Positions 1-9,060 are shown, counted from the stretch's first letter. The stretch: DNA of 45,216 bases from Clostridia bacterium (GCA_017550035.1 JAFYLS010000075.1:1-45216), one strand, 5' to 3'. Numbers and translations are program-made. The notes: a model not told the origin generated them from the sequence alone.

Positions 1-27
1 ATCTATCAGCCCAAGGGCAAAAAGTAA
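1..27 (+). CDS. C-terminal tail of an upstream gene, possibly clpP (partial)
   Basis: An open frame enters from the left edge and ends with TAA at 25-27, encoding IYQPKGKK. Only eight residues are visible, so the family cannot be read from the sequence. In Firmicutes the gene before clpX is often clpP, and a short basic tail would fit, but that is inference from gene order. The 23-nt gap to clpX suggests co-transcription. Confidence 0.5.
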   Translation: MYQPKGKK

Positions 28-50
28 GTGCAGGAAAAGGAAAAAAGGAA

Positions 51-1370
51 ATGCCGAATAAAGACGATATGACGCCCCGCCGCCAGCGCTGTTCTTTCTG
101 CGGAAAGAGTGCGGATCAGGTTTATAAGCTGATCGCAGGGCCGTCCGTATATATCTGCGACGAATGCATCGCCCTGTGCCACTCGCTGATCAGCGAAACC
201 ATGGAAGCAGAAACCGAAGTGGAGAACAAGAAGCCGGACTTCAAGGAAATCCCTTCTCCTGTGGAAATGAAAAAAGTGCTGGATGAGTATGTGGTGGGTC
301 AGGATGACGCCAAGAAAACGCTTTGTGTGGCTGTTTATAACCACTATAAGCGTATTGGCGCCAAACTGTCCAAGGATGATGTGGAACTGCAGAAGAGCAA
401 TATTTTGATGATCGGTCCCACCGGCTGCGGCAAGACCTATCTTGCACAGTCTCTGGCCCGGATTCTGAATGTGCCCTTTGCTATTGCCGATGCTACCGCA
501 CTGACCGAAGCCGGTTATGTGGGTGAGGACGTGGAAACTATTCTTCTGCGCCTCATTCAGGCTGCCGGCGGCGATGTAAGCAAGGCAGAGCGCGGCATCA
601 TCTATATCGACGAAATCGACAAGATTGCCCGAAAGAGTGAAAATGTATCCATCACCCGCGATGTCAGCGGTGAAGGCGTGCAGCAGGCGCTCTTGAAGAT
701 CCTGGAAGGCACGGTGGCCAATGTGCCTCCGCAGGGCGGCCGCAAGCATCCCCAGCAGGAGTGTATCCAGATCAATACCACCAATATTCTTTTCATCTGC
801 GGCGGTGCATTTGATGGCCTGCAGGGCATCATTGAGCACCGGGTGGGCAAAAAGGCTATGGGCTTTGGCGCCGATCCCAAAGGCAAGAAGGATGAAAATG
901 TTGGCGATATTCTGCGTCAGATGCGTCCTGAAGATCTGAACAGGTTTGGCTTGATTCCGGAATTTATCGGCCGTTTGCCCGTGAATGTGACGCTGGATGC
1001 GCTGGATGAAAAGGCGCTGGTCAGTATTCTGACCGAGCCGAAGAACGCACTGGTCAAGCAGTATGTGAAGCTGATGGAACTGGATCATGTGGAACTTTCC
1101 TTTGAGGATGAAGCGCTGACTGCCATTGCCCATCAGGCCATTGAACGCAAGTGCGGCGCCCGCGGTCTGCGTTCCATTATCGAACGTGCTCTGCTGGATA
1201 TTATGTTTGAGATTCCCGGCAGCGAGGATGTGGAAAAGTGCATTGTGCATCAGGGTGTGATTGAAAAAGGCGAAAAGCCTGTGCTGGTGATGAAGGAGAA
1301 GAAAGTGCACAAGCCCCGTCATGCAAAGAAAGAAATGCCCGTGGAAACGGAAAACGAAAGCGCTGTTTGA
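51..1370 (+). CDS. clpX: ATP-dependent Clp protease ATP-binding subunit ClpX
   Basis: AAA+ unfoldase that recognises, unfolds and threads substrates into the ClpP chamber in the cytoplasm. The 439-aa length is usual for the family. An N-terminal zinc-binding domain has Cys14, Cys17, Cys36 and Cys39. Walker A GPTGCGKT is at 122-129, the GYVG pore loop follows, and Walker B has Asp187-Glu188. The sensor-2 region reads RGLRSIIE. The ClpP-docking loop, usually IGF or LGF, reads MGF at 270-272, a mild variant. An SD (AAGGAA) precedes the ATG. The C-terminal tail is basic and low in complexity. lonB follows after a hairpin. The identification is secure. Confidence 0.97.
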   Translation: MPNKDDMTPRRQRCSFCGKSADQVYKLIAGPSVYICDECIALCHSLISETMEAETEVENKKPDFKEIPSPVEMKKVLDEYVVGQDDAKKTLCVAVYNHYKRIGAKLSKDDVELQKSNILMIGPTGCGKTYLAQSLARILNVPFAIADATALTEAGYVGEDVETILLRLIQAAGGDVSKAERGIIYIDEIDKIARKSENVSITRDVSGEGVQQALLKILEGTVANVPPQGGRKHPQQECIQINTTNILFICGGAFDGLQGIIEHRVGKKAMGFGADPKGKKDENVGDILRQMRPEDLNRFGLIPEFIGRLPVNVTLDALDEKALVSILTEPKNALVKQYVKLMELDHVELSFEDEALTAIAHQAIERKCGARGLRSIIERALLDIMFEIPGSEDVEKCIVHQGVIEKGEKPVLVMKEKKVHKPRHAKKEMPVETENESAV

Positions 1371-1406
1371 CAAAAACATACAGAAAAAGTTTGCATGGAC
1401 TTTGCT

Positions 1407-1446
1407 CCCATTCCGCATGATAACATACGGAATGGGGGTATTTTTT
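1407..1446 (+). terminator. Hairpin with U-tract between clpX and lonB, overlapping the lonB SD
   Basis: Perfect 9-bp stem CCCATTCCG (1407-1415) / CGGAATGGG (1428-1436), a 12-nt loop, then six T at 1441-1446. It looks like an intrinsic terminator for clpX. Its 3' arm plus the next G residues is also the only SD-like sequence for the lonB ATG at 1449, so it may act as an attenuator or translational gate. Confidence 0.75.
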
Positions 1447-1448
1447 GT

Positions 1449-3137
1449 ATGAGCGTGATCTTACTGGTGATTCAGCTGGTGGTGACTGTGGTGGTGGGTG
1501 TTTATTTTGCCACGCAGTTGCGTACTCAACAGCGTACGCAGCCTGTGATTCGCAAGGACAGTGCTGCCGAAATGAACAAACTTCGGAAAATGCGTTCGAT
1601 AGCGCTTTCGGAACCCTTGAGTGAGCATGTGCGTCCCGAAAGTTTTCGCGACATTGTAGGGCAGGAGGATGGTATTCGTTCCCTGAAGGCCATTTTGTGC
1701 GGAAAAAATCCGCAGCATGTGATTATTTACGGACCGCCCGGTATTGGCAAAACATGCGCGGCACGTTTGGTATTGGAGTGTGCAAAGAACAGTGAAGGCA
1801 CGCCTTTTCGGAAGGATGCGCCTTTTATTGAAATGGATGCTACATGCGTCCGTTTTGATGAACGGGCTATTGCTGATCCGCTGATTGGGTCTGTGCATGA
1901 TCCTATTTACCAGGGGGCCGGTCCTCTGGGTGCTAATGGTGTGCCGCAGCCTAAACCGGGCGCGGTAAGCCGTGCGCATGGCGGGGTACTGTTTCTGGAT
2001 GAGATTGGCGAAATGCATCCGGTGCAGATGAACAAACTGCTGAAAGTGCTGGAGGATCGGAAGGTACAGTTTGAATCCGCTTACTATAATGCGGACGATC
2101 CTGCTGTTCCCAAGCACATCCATGATATCTTCAAAAACGGTCTGCCGGCAGATTTTCGTCTGGTAGGCGCGACTACAAGAAGTCCGGAGGAACTGCCGCC
2201 TGCGCTGCGTTCCCGGTGTATGGAAATTTATTTTCGTGCGTTAGACCATGATGAAATTGCACACATTGCGCATCGCGCTGCGAAAAAGGCCGGGTTTGCC
2301 ATGTCCTTTGATACGGCAAAACTGGTTGCCCGGTTTGCCTCTTGCGGGCGTGATGCAGTGAATATGGTGCAAATGGCATCCGGCGTGGCGCAGTTGGAGA
2401 AACGCAGCACTATTTTGCCCGAAGATATGGAATGGGTGGTGGAATCCGGGCACTATCCGGAACGGCCTATGCCCTATGCGCAATTGGAAAACAGGGTGGG
2501 GCAGGTACATGGTCTGGCAGTGCAGGGGGCTTTTCAGGGCGCTGTGATGGAAATTGAGGCGGCAGTGAAAAAAGGAACAGGGCAGATTCTGGTGACCGGT
2601 ATTGTTGAAGAAGAGGAAATGGGCAGTGCCAATCATACCCTGCGGCGGAAATCCACGGCTCATGCATCGGCAGAAAATGTACGGACTTGCCTGAAAACGC
2701 TGGGATACATACCAGGGGATAAGGATGTGCATATCAATTTTCCGGGCGGCGCTCCGGTGGACGGGCCTTCTGCCGGTCTTGCCATGGCGGTTGCGGCTAT
2801 CAGTGCACTGGAAGGCCGTCCTGTGGATGGCAGCAGCGCCATGACCGGTGAGATCAGCGTGAATGGGCAGGTGAGACCTGTGGGCGGCGTGCAGGAAAAA
2901 GTGCTGGCGGCCAAACGGGCAGGACTTCGCAGGGTGCTGATTCCGCGGGAAAACTACCTTGAACGCTTTGATCATATGGAGATTCAGGTGATACCGGTGG
3001 ATCATCTGAAGCAGGCGCTGAATTGTCTTTTGCTGCCTGAAGAAGTGCAGGAAACGGGGGATGAGCACGTTTCTGTACAGCCTGTTCCGATGGTGGCTGC
3101 GCCGGCAGAAGGAGAAATGGTGCATCCGGCGCCCTGA
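1449..3137 (+). CDS. lonB: ATP-dependent protease LonB
   Basis: Membrane-anchored Lon-type protease of the LonB family; in Bacillus the homologue is prespore-linked. The 562-aa product begins with a hydrophobic segment (residues 2-20). An AAA+ domain follows with Walker A GPPGIGKT and Walker B FLDEIGE. The C-terminal Lon protease domain has catalytic Ser441 in GPSAG and Lys484 in QEKVLAA. The start at 1449 puts the membrane segment at the N-terminus, as in the family. A longer in-frame start at 1395 would add 18 residues, translate through the hairpin, and has only a weak SD. lonA follows from its own promoter. The length is close to the usual ~550 aa. Confidence 0.93.
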   Translation: MSVILLVIQLVVTVVVGVYFATQLRTQQRTQPVIRKDSAAEMNKLRKMRSIALSEPLSEHVRPESFRDIVGQEDGIRSLKAILCGKNPQHVIIYGPPGIGKTCAARLVLECAKNSEGTPFRKDAPFIEMDATCVRFDERAIADPLIGSVHDPIYQGAGPLGANGVPQPKPGAVSRAHGGVLFLDEIGEMHPVQMNKLLKVLEDRKVQFESAYYNADDPAVPKHIHDIFKNGLPADFRLVGATTRSPEELPPALRSRCMEIYFRALDHDEIAHIAHRAAKKAGFAMSFDTAKLVARFASCGRDAVNMVQMASGVAQLEKRSTILPEDMEWVVESGHYPERPMPYAQLENRVGQVHGLAVQGAFQGAVMEIEAAVKKGTGQILVTGIVEEEEMGSANHTLRRKSTAHASAENVRTCLKTLGYIPGDKDVHINFPGGAPVDGPSAGLAMAVAAISALEGRPVDGSSAMTGEISVNGQVRPVGGVQEKVLAAKRAGLRRVLIPRENYLERFDHMEIQVIPVDHLKQALNCLLLPEEVQETGDEHVSVQPVPMVAAPAEGEMVHPAP

Positions 3138-3140
3138 CGG

Positions 3141-3169
3141 TTGCAAAGAATGGAAAATTGCGGTATAAT
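3141..3169 (+). promoter_or_regulatory. Promoter for lonA-engB
   Basis: TTGCAA (3141-3146), a 17-bp spacer, then TATAAT (3164-3169), lying just after the lonB stop. The expected start site is near 3176, giving a leader of about 80 nt. An imperfect inverted repeat (CAGGTTC/GAACTG) falls right at the predicted start site. No CIRCE element is visible. Confidence 0.8.
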
Positions 3170-3256
3170 CTATGTTCAGGTTCTATGCGAACTGAGAGTA
3201 TGATTCCTGCTGAAATCTGTGATTGAAGCGGTTTGACCCAAAAGGTAGGAGACTTT

Positions 3257-5596
3257 ATGCCAAGAAAGAAGAAGGAAGAAATGCTGGGGCTGCCTGTCAT
3301 TCCTCTGCGGGGATTGATGGTATTTCCGCACATGGTGCTGCATTTTGATGTAGGCCGTCCCCGCTCTGTTGCGGCGCTGGAAGAAGCCATGATGGGCGAT
3401 CAGAAGGTGCTGCTTGTGGCGCAGAAAGATGGAGATGTGGAAGATCCTGCATTGGAGGATCTGTGCCGTATCGGTACGGTTGCTCAGATCAAGCAGGTGC
3501 TGAACCTTCCCGGCGACAGCATCCGTGTGCTGGTAGAAGGCATGCAGCGCGCCCAGATTCGTGCGCTGGTGCAGGAAGAACCCTGCTGGAAGGCGGATGT
3601 AGTGCTGCATGAGGAAATGCTGCCCAATACGCCCGAAATGGCGGCTCTGGTGCGCTTTACCCATGAGATGTTCGACCAGTATGCTGCCAGCAGCGCCCGT
3701 ATTTCTCAGGAAACGCTACGTTCTGTAAAGGATGTGGATCAGGGCGATCAATTGGCGGATCTGATTGCTGCCAATGTTTTAACAAAGGTGGAAGACCGTC
3801 AGGCGATTCTGGATGAAACGGACGTGGAAAAGCGTTTGGAAACGCTGTGCGGTATCCTGATTCGTGAAACCGAACTGATTGCCATTGAAAAACAGGTGCA
3901 AAGCCGTCTGAAGAAGCAGATTGACCGCAACCAGAAGGATTATTACCTGCGCGAACAGATCAAGGCGATTCAGGAAGAACTGGGCGACAAGGAAGCGACG
4001 GATGTTGAAGAACTGAGAGAGAAGCTTCGCAATACGCCTGTGAATGATGAAGCTCGGGAAAAGGTGGAAAAGGAACTGGAGCGCATTACCCGCATGGCGC
4101 CCGGCGCCCCCGAAATCGGCGTCAGCCGTACCTGGGTGGAATGGATTCTGGATTTGCCCTGGGGCAAGTATACCACGGATAATCTGGACCTGAAGCGTGC
4201 CCGCCGTGTGCTCAATGAAGAGCACTATGCCATGGAAAAGGTGAAGGAACGGGTGATCGAATATCTGGCTGTGCGCCGCATGAAGGAACGCAGCGACGGC
4301 GAAGGCGCCATGAAAGGCCCCATCCTGTGCTTTGTGGGCCCTCCCGGCGTAGGTAAAACTTCCGTTGTTCGCGCCATTGCCAAGGCGGTTGGCCGCAAAT
4401 TTGTGCAGATGAGTCTGGGCGGAGTTCGCGATGAAGCGGAAATCCGCGGTCATCGCCGCACCTATGTAGGCGCCATTCCCGGACGCATTATTGCCGGTAT
4501 GAAGCAGGCCGGAACCATGAATCCGTTGTTCCTGTTTGATGAAATCGACAAAATGAGCAGCGATTTCAGGGGTGATCCCGCATCTGCCATGCTGGAAGTG
4601 CTGGATGGTGAACAGAACTTCGCTTTCCGGGACCATTATCTGGAACTGCCATTTGATCTTTCCCGCGTCATGTTCATTACGACCGCCAACTCTGTGGAAA
4701 CCATTCCTGCGCCGCTGCTGGACCGTATGGAAATCATTGAAGTGCCCAGCTACACGGAAGAGGAAAAGCTCCACATCGCCAAGAAGCATTTGCTGGGAAA
4801 AGCTGTTAAAGAACATGGTTTGCCGGAAAAGAGCGTCAAGATCACGGACGGTGTGATGAAAGCGCTGATCGAAGGCTATACCCGTGAAGCTGGTGTGCGT
4901 CAATTGTCCCGCGTTATTGCCCGCGTGGTGCGAAAGAGTGCGGTGGAAATGCTGGATAAGGATATGGAATCCGTGCAGGTCACGGCATCCCGGCTCCATG
5001 AATATCTGGGCGCAGTGCGCTACCTGCGTGAAATGCCTGAAAAGAAGCCGCAAATTGGCGTGGTAAACGGACTTGCCTATACCACGGTGGGCGGCGAAAC
5101 GCTGGCGGTTGAGTGTTCTGTGATGCAGGGTACCGGTCAATTGAAACTGACCGGTCAGCTGGGTGACGTCATGAAGGAGAGCGCTCAGGCTGCCATGAGT
5201 TATGTGCGCGCTCATGCTGCTGAATACGGCATTGAAGAAGATTTCTATAAAACCAGGGATATTCACATCCACGTGCCTGAAGGCGCAGTGCCCAAGGATG
5301 GGCCTTCCGCAGGCGTTACCATGGTATCTGCACTGACCAGTGCGCTGTCCCAGCGGCCTGCGCGCCAGGATGTGGCTATGACGGGCGAAATTACGCTCCG
5401 CGGCCGTGTGCTGCCTATTGGCGGTGTGAAAGAAAAACTGCTGGCAGCTTACCGCGCCGGGATCAAAACCATCCTGATCCCCAAGGAAAACGAAAAGGAT
5501 CTGGAGGATGTGCCGCCTCACGTGCTGAAGGGCTTTGATGTGCATTTTGCCGAAACGGCTGCGGATGTACTCAAAATCGTCCTGTGCGACAAGTAA
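3257..5596 (+). CDS. lonA: ATP-dependent protease La (LonA)
   Basis: Soluble homo-hexameric protease that degrades misfolded and regulatory proteins. The 779-aa product has the three parts of LonA: an N-terminal LON substrate domain (about 15-200) with a coiled-coil linker, an AAA+ module with Walker A GPPGVGKT at 361-368, and a C-terminal protease domain. The Ser-Lys dyad is Ser684 (GPSAG) and Lys727 (KEKLLAA), with the 43-residue spacing seen in E. coli Lon. The start at 3257 is fixed by AGGAG five bases upstream; an earlier in-frame TTG at 3233 has no good SD. engB follows after 15 nt, so the two share a transcript. Confidence 0.97.
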   Translation: MPRKKKEEMLGLPVIPLRGLMVFPHMVLHFDVGRPRSVAALEEAMMGDQKVLLVAQKDGDVEDPALEDLCRIGTVAQIKQVLNLPGDSIRVLVEGMQRAQIRALVQEEPCWKADVVLHEEMLPNTPEMAALVRFTHEMFDQYAASSARISQETLRSVKDVDQGDQLADLIAANVLTKVEDRQAILDETDVEKRLETLCGILIRETELIAIEKQVQSRLKKQIDRNQKDYYLREQIKAIQEELGDKEATDVEELREKLRNTPVNDEAREKVEKELERITRMAPGAPEIGVSRTWVEWILDLPWGKYTTDNLDLKRARRVLNEEHYAMEKVKERVIEYLAVRRMKERSDGEGAMKGPILCFVGPPGVGKTSVVRAIAKAVGRKFVQMSLGGVRDEAEIRGHRRTYVGAIPGRIIAGMKQAGTMNPLFLFDEIDKMSSDFRGDPASAMLEVLDGEQNFAFRDHYLELPFDLSRVMFITTANSVETIPAPLLDRMEIIEVPSYTEEEKLHIAKKHLLGKAVKEHGLPEKSVKITDGVMKALIEGYTREAGVRQLSRVIARVVRKSAVEMLDKDMESVQVTASRLHEYLGAVRYLREMPEKKPQIGVVNGLAYTTVGGETLAVECSVMQGTGQLKLTGQLGDVMKESAQAAMSYVRAHAAEYGIEEDFYKTRDIHIHVPEGAVPKDGPSAGVTMVSALTSALSQRPARQDVAMTGEITLRGRVLPIGGVKEKLLAAYRAGIKTILIPKENEKDLEDVPPHVLKGFDVHFAETAADVLKIVLCDK

Positions 5597-5611
5597 GACA
5601 AGGGGATCAAT

Positions 5612-6241
5612 ATGGAGATTACATCCGCTGAATTTATCACTTCCATGAATGCCTATCAGGCGCCTCGGGAGTCCATGCCGCAGATTTCTGTGGTGGGCCG
5701 CAGTAATGTAGGCAAAAGCAGCTTGATCAATAAGGTATGCCGCCGCAATAAGCTGGCCCGTACCAGTGCTACCCCCGGAAAAACCCGTCTTATCAACCTG
5801 TTTTTGCTCAACAAGAACTTTTATCTGGTTGACCTGCCCGGTTATGGCTTTGCCAAAGTGGACAAGCAGGAAAAACTCCGCTGGGGCAAAATGATGGATG
5901 GGTATTTTGAGCAGGCAGAGGATTTGCGTCTTACGCTGCATCTGGTGGATATTCGCCATGAGCCTACGCAGGACGATGTGCAGATGAATGCCTACCTTCG
6001 CGCCAAGGGGATTCCCTTTATGGTGGTTTGCACCAAGTCTGACAAAATCAGCCGCGGTGCCCGCATGAAGCATCTGGCGCCTATCTGCCGTGCGCTGCAG
6101 GTACAGCCCTGGCAGGTGCTGTGCTTCTCTTCTGAAAACGGAGATGGCAGAGAGCAGCTGCTGTCCGTGCTGGAGGAAGTGCTGCAGGATGCAGAAGAAG
6201 CAACAGAAGAAATTGAAACGGTGGAAGAAACCGAAACCTGA
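5612..6241 (+). CDS. engB: Ribosome biogenesis GTP-binding protein EngB/YsxC
   Basis: Small GTPase needed for late assembly of the large ribosomal subunit. The 209-aa product shows G1 GRSNVGKS (29-36), a G2 threonine in the ATPGKT stretch, G3 DLPGYG, G4 TKSD and a G5-like SSENG. An unusually acidic tail rich in Glu and Thr (roughly the last 20 residues) extends beyond the GTPase domain. An AAGGGG SD precedes the ATG. The lonA-engB pairing is conserved in Firmicutes. A strong terminator ends the transcript. Confidence 0.95.
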   Translation: MEITSAEFITSMNAYQAPRESMPQISVVGRSNVGKSSLINKVCRRNKLARTSATPGKTRLINLFLLNKNFYLVDLPGYGFAKVDKQEKLRWGKMMDGYFEQAEDLRLTLHLVDIRHEPTQDDVQMNAYLRAKGIPFMVVCTKSDKISRGARMKHLAPICRALQVQPWQVLCFSSENGDGREQLLSVLEEVLQDAEEATEEIETVEETET

Positions 6242-6259
6242 TAAAAACAGGAAACAAAT

Positions 6260-6293
6260 AAACGGCCTCTGAAAAGAGTGCCGTTTTTATTTT
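6260..6293 (+). terminator. Intrinsic terminator after engB
   Basis: AAACGGC + CTCT pairs with AGAG + GCCGTTT around a GAAA loop, with one bulged T, followed by a T-rich tract. It ends the lonA-engB transcript just before the convergent esterase gene. Confidence 0.85.
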
Positions 6294-6307
6294 GCGGGAT
6301 ATCTCAA

Positions 6308-7168
6308 TCAATCCTGAAAAATCCGTTTGGCGAAGTTGTAAAGCCCGTTTTTCCAGGCGAAGAAATCATGTCCGCCGATGCTTTTGTAGAAGATGTTTTC
6401 CGTACCGTTTTGGGTAAGCGTATCGGAATAGGTTTGGGGCCATTCGCCTACCATGTTGTCGGAAAGGCCGGTCATGATCATGATCAATGTTTTATAATCA
6501 TCTTTCACCTTCATTTCTTCCGTTGCAATGAGGCCGCCTTCGTTGGCATATGCCAGCACGCCGGGAGCGGGGCAGAAAGCGCCAATATAGCCAATTTCAT
6601 CCTGCATGGTCAAACCGATATACAGCGCTTCGCGGCCGCCCATGGAAAGACCGGCCACAGCGGTATTTTCGCGGCCCGGGGCAAGGTTGTACTGTGTGGC
6701 CAGGAAGGGCATCAAATCATCCCGGAAGTCGTTGATGAAATTGTCAAATGCAGCAATGGCGTCTGCGCTGTACATGCCGCCGGAGTTGATAGTGCCGGCA
6801 GGGAAGGCTTTGATATTGGGCGTGACGATAATCATTTCTTTTGCTTCGCCGGCAGCAATCAAATTGCCCACGACCACATCGGGTTTGCCGCCCATCCATT
6901 CGCCGTGGTCGCCGCCGATGCCGTGGAACAGGTACAGCACCGGATAGGCTTTTTCGGCATCATAGTTGGGAGGCAGAATGACATAGCATTTGCGCTCGCT
7001 GCCGGTGGTAGTGGATTGATAGGTGTGATATACGGTTTTGCCGTATACCGTATCCTGCTGTTTGATGTCGAACCCGGAAGGCGTGGCGTAAGGGTTTTCT
7101 TCCGCAACGGCTGTCAGGCAGAGCATGGACAGCGCCATTATGCAAAGAATAGTAAAGAACTTTTTCAT
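6308..7168 (-). CDS. Secreted esterase of the esterase D / CE1 family
   Basis: An alpha/beta-hydrolase, probably an acyl esterase on plant cell-wall sugars such as feruloyl or acetyl groups; the substrate is inferred. The 286-aa product starts with a signal peptide ending near AVA-EE. The oxyanion strand reads LFHGIGG, the nucleophile elbow GLSMGG has Ser175, and the likely catalytic His is in GGHDFF near the C-terminus. This matches the esterase domains often attached to xylanases, here free-standing. ATG at 7168 is preceded by AGGTGG; an upstream in-frame GTG (7180) overlaps that SD and is less likely. The gene is a single-cistron unit with its own promoter. Confidence 0.85.
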   Translation of the reverse strand: MKKFFTILCIMALSMLCLTAVAEENPYATPSGFDIKQQDTVYGKTVYHTYQSTTTGSERKCYVILPPNYDAEKAYPVLYLFHGIGGDHGEWMGGKPDVVVGNLIAAGEAKEMIIVTPNIKAFPAGTINSGGMYSADAIAAFDNFINDFRDDLMPFLATQYNLAPGRENTAVAGLSMGGREALYIGLTMQDEIGYIGAFCPAPGVLAYANEGGLIATEEMKVKDDYKTLIMIMTGLSDNMVGEWPQTYSDTLTQNGTENIFYKSIGGHDFFAWKNGLYNFAKRIFQD

Positions 7169-7201
7169 CTGACCATCCACCTTTCAGTTTTATCTGCTTG
7201 T

Positions 7202-7230
7202 ATTATATTGCCGGAAGCGTGTGCAGTCAA
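7202..7230 (-). promoter_or_regulatory. Promoter for the esterase gene
   Basis: On the minus strand TTGACT (7230-7225), a 17-bp spacer and TATAAT (7207-7202). The start codon lies about 34 nt downstream of the -10. Confidence 0.8.
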
Positions 7231-7261
7231 TGTATGATGACAAAAAGAATAAATCTGGTGC

Positions 7262-7290
7262 TTTACAAAACACTGCAAACAACGTACACT
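7262..7290 (+). promoter_or_regulatory. Promoter for the SGNH hydrolase gene
   Basis: TTTACA (7262-7267), 17-bp spacer, TACACT (7285-7290). It is divergent from the esterase promoter, with about 30 bp between the -35 elements. Confidence 0.6.
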
Positions 7291-7330
7291 GTAAGAAACG
7301 CAAGAAAGCAAACACTGGAGGAAATGAACA

Positions 7331-7921
7331 ATGAGAAAAGTGATTCTGCTGGGCGATTCCATTCGCATGGGTTATCAGGATTATGTGAAGGAAATGCTTC
7401 AGGATGAATATGAAGTGGTTTATATTGACTGGGACAACGGCCGTTTTGCTGCGTATACCCTGTGGCAGTGCAATCAGCTGCTGCGCATGCATCCGGATGC
7501 CGAACTGGTGCACTGGAACAATGGCTATTGGGACATGCATCAGGAAGCACCTATGACGGAAGAACTGTGTCCCGTTCCGGAATATCAGCATTTCCTGAAG
7601 CGCATTATCAAGCTGTGCCGCGATAATCATGTGAAAATCATTTTTGCCACTACTACACCAGTGGATGAAGCAGGCGTTGCGGAAGATGTGACGGGTACGC
7701 AGAGCCTGATTGCATACAACAATGATTCTGTGCGCAAGTATAATGCGGCTGCGCTGGAAGTGATGGAAAAGGAAAATGTTCCGGTAAATGATCTGTATGC
7801 GCTCTGTGCTGCGAAGGATGACCTGTATAAGTGCGAAGATCATCTGCATCTGACGGAAGAAGGATATCGTGTTTGCGCTGCACAGATTGCAGACTGCATC
7901 CGCAAAGAAATGGAAAAATAA
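7331..7921 (+). CDS. SGNH/GDSL-type hydrolase family protein
   Basis: Probable cytoplasmic esterase or acyl-hydrolase; no signal peptide is present. The 196-aa product has the GDS block at residues 8-10 (nucleophile Ser10), an NNG block (WNNGYWD) in place of the usual GxND, and the catalytic DxxH as Asp170-His-Leu-His173. All SGNH landmarks are therefore recognisable, though the third block is a variant. The SD GGAGG sits 9 nt before the ATG at 7331; an ATG at 7324 is in another frame. The natural substrate cannot be deduced. It is divergent from the esterase, and both could act on acylated sugars. Confidence 0.8.
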   Translation: MRKVILLGDSIRMGYQDYVKEMLQDEYEVVYIDWDNGRFAAYTLWQCNQLLRMHPDAELVHWNNGYWDMHQEAPMTEELCPVPEYQHFLKRIIKLCRDNHVKIIFATTTPVDEAGVAEDVTGTQSLIAYNNDSVRKYNAAALEVMEKENVPVNDLYALCAAKDDLYKCEDHLHLTEEGYRVCAAQIADCIRKEMEK

Positions 7922-7995
7922 CAGGACCCTTTTGCGCTTCCCGGCATAGGATGGAGTGCGGGTGAAAAACCGCAGCCTATCCGGAGGTGAAGAGA

Positions 7996-8247
7996 ATGCA
8001 GGGAAATATGCTGGAAGAAGCCAGACGGCCGGCCAGAAACCGCCGAGCTGTCATGGGAGAGGCGTTAAGGAAGGCGCTGGATATGCGTTATGTGCGCGCA
8101 GGTGAATATGTAAATGATTCATTGCACGGTGAGAATGCCTCTGAGCAGGGAACGATGAATGCTACATACCGTACCCATGAAATGGGGCGGGCGGCTCTCA
8201 GCCAGGTACGTTTTCAGCCTGGAAATCATTTAAAGAAAACGGTTTGA
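7996..8247 (+). CDS. Small basic protein of unknown function (83 aa)
   Basis: I do not recognise a family. The frame has a textbook SD (GGAGGTG, 7983-7989) six bases before the ATG, which supports translation. The N-terminal half is rich in Arg and Ala (predicted helical), and the C-terminal half is more polar with several His. There is no membrane segment or Cys cluster. A GTG at 7987 lies within the SD and is not a likely start. The gene is 74 nt after the SGNH hydrolase stop and may be read from the same promoter. A short stem (ATAGG/CCTAT plus TGCGG/CCGCA) lies just upstream, around 7947-7980. Confidence 0.6.
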   Translation: MQGNMLEEARRPARNRRAVMGEALRKALDMRYVRAGEYVNDSLHGENASEQGTMNATYRTHEMGRAALSQVRFQPGNHLKKTV

Positions 8248-8258
8248 GCTACAAAAAG

Positions 8259-8280
8259 AAGGACGCCTTCAGGCGTCCTT
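8259..8280 (-). terminator. Terminator between convergent genes, mainly for the CAP-domain gene
   Basis: Perfect stem AAGGACGCC (8259-8267) / GGCGTCCTT (8272-8280) with a 4-nt loop. On the minus strand it is followed by CTTTTTG, so it terminates the CAP gene. The plus-strand side has a weaker U-tract. Confidence 0.85.
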
Positions 8281-8302
8281 CACATATTTTGCTGTTTATC
8301 TA

Positions 8303-8983
8303 TTATCGTGCAAACAACTGGGTGACATACACGTAACCCTGTGCATCCGTCCAGACCCCAATCCCAACGCGGTTCCAGTTCTTTCCCAGGATGTTGCGTC
8401 TGTGCCCTTCACTGGACATGAAAGCAGCCTGAGATTTGATGACGGTAGCGTGATGGGCGATATTTTCGCCTACTGCCTGGAAAGAATAACCGTGAGCGCG
8501 CAGCATATCCGAAGCAGACCCGTAAGTGGGGGATGTGTGGGAGAAATAATGGTTTTCCGCCATGTCCCGAGATTTGAGACGAGCCAGTTCGGAAAGGCGG
8601 CTGTCCAGCGGCAGCGCGGCAAGTCCGCTGCTCATTCGGTCCTGATTCATCAAATTCCATGCTATTTGCTCTTGCGCATAGACGGAATCTGTTGTATAAT
8701 CACCCGTGTTTTGAGCAGGCTTTTGCGTGCTTTGTGGTTTTACAGGCTTTACAGAGGCGGTGGCAGCAGGTGTGCAGGCGGTTTCCGGGACCGGAGCAGG
8801 CGTTTGCAAGGGTGCCGGCGTTGTTTGGTTTGCCGGCTTCGCGGTCCAGAATACGCTTTCGCAGATTGTGCTGCAGGTATTTTTGCCGCAGATCTGACAG
8901 CTGTCTTCTGCAAATGCGGGAGAAAGGACCTGCAGGCATGCTGTGCACAGAAGTGAAGCGGTAATGCGCGTGGTATATTTCAT
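8303..8983 (-). CDS. Secreted CAP-domain (SCP/PR1, YkwD-like) protein
   Basis: Extracytoplasmic protein of 226 aa. A signal peptide (about 1-25, AFA-ED) is followed by a short Cys-containing segment (CQICGKNTC), a Pro/Thr/Ala-rich linker (about 50-95), then a CAP domain. The domain shows the family blocks NQDR, YFSHTSPTYG, GENIA and SEGHRRNIL, very like Bacillus YkwD. The role of bacterial CAP proteins is not settled; wall-associated functions are proposed. GGAGGT six bases before the ATG fixes the start. The gene is divergent from the zinc-ribbon gene, and the shared upstream region contains a perfect palindrome. Confidence 0.9.
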   Translation of the reverse strand: MKYTTRITASLLCTACLQVLSPAFAEDSCQICGKNTCSTICESVFWTAKPANQTTPAPLQTPAPVPETACTPAATASVKPVKPQSTQKPAQNTGDYTTDSVYAQEQIAWNLMNQDRMSSGLAALPLDSRLSELARLKSRDMAENHYFSHTSPTYGSASDMLRAHGYSFQAVGENIAHHATVIKSQAAFMSSEGHRRNILGKNWNRVGIGVWTDAQGYVYVTQLFAR

Positions 8984-9009
8984 GTGAGTACCTCCGTGTT
9001 TCTAAAGTG

Positions 9010-9039
9010 TTGCTCGAAGCAATAAAATCGTAATATATA
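9010..9039 (+). promoter_or_regulatory. Tentative promoter for the zinc-ribbon gene
   Basis: TTGCTC (9010-9015), 18-bp spacer, TATATA (9034-9039). The start site would be near 9046, placing the palindrome at 9061-9080 inside the leader. Both hexamers deviate from consensus. Confidence 0.4.
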
Positions 9040-9056
9040 AACCCTGTGTGCGTCAA
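9027..9056 (-). promoter_or_regulatory. Likely promoter for the CAP-domain gene
   Basis: Minus-strand TTGACG (9056-9051), 18-bp spacer, TACGAT (9032-9027). The -35 is good and the -10 moderate. It overlaps the tentative promoter of the divergent gene. Confidence 0.5.
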
Positions 9057-9060
9057 ACAA

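Noticed and set aside
1367..1396. Possible promoter TTGACA-18-TTGCAT between clpX and lonB
   Set aside because: The -35 is perfect but the -10 matches only half of the consensus, and the spacing is not ideal. Kept only as an alternative in the lonB finding.
3176..3196. LexA box in the lonA leader (GTTC-N5-GAAC)
   Set aside because: The half-sites are in the reverse order (SOS boxes read GAAC-N4-GTTC) and the spacing is wrong.
3779..6073. Minus-strand open frame of 764 codons across lonA and engB
   Set aside because: It is antisense to two well-supported genes, has His/Phe-rich composition typical of shadow frames, and no SD. Codon bias of the real genes keeps the frame open.
6278..7237. Plus-strand frame of 319 codons over the esterase gene
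   Set aside because: Crosses the engB terminator and the esterase promoter; the opposite strand encodes a signal peptide and a complete catalytic set.
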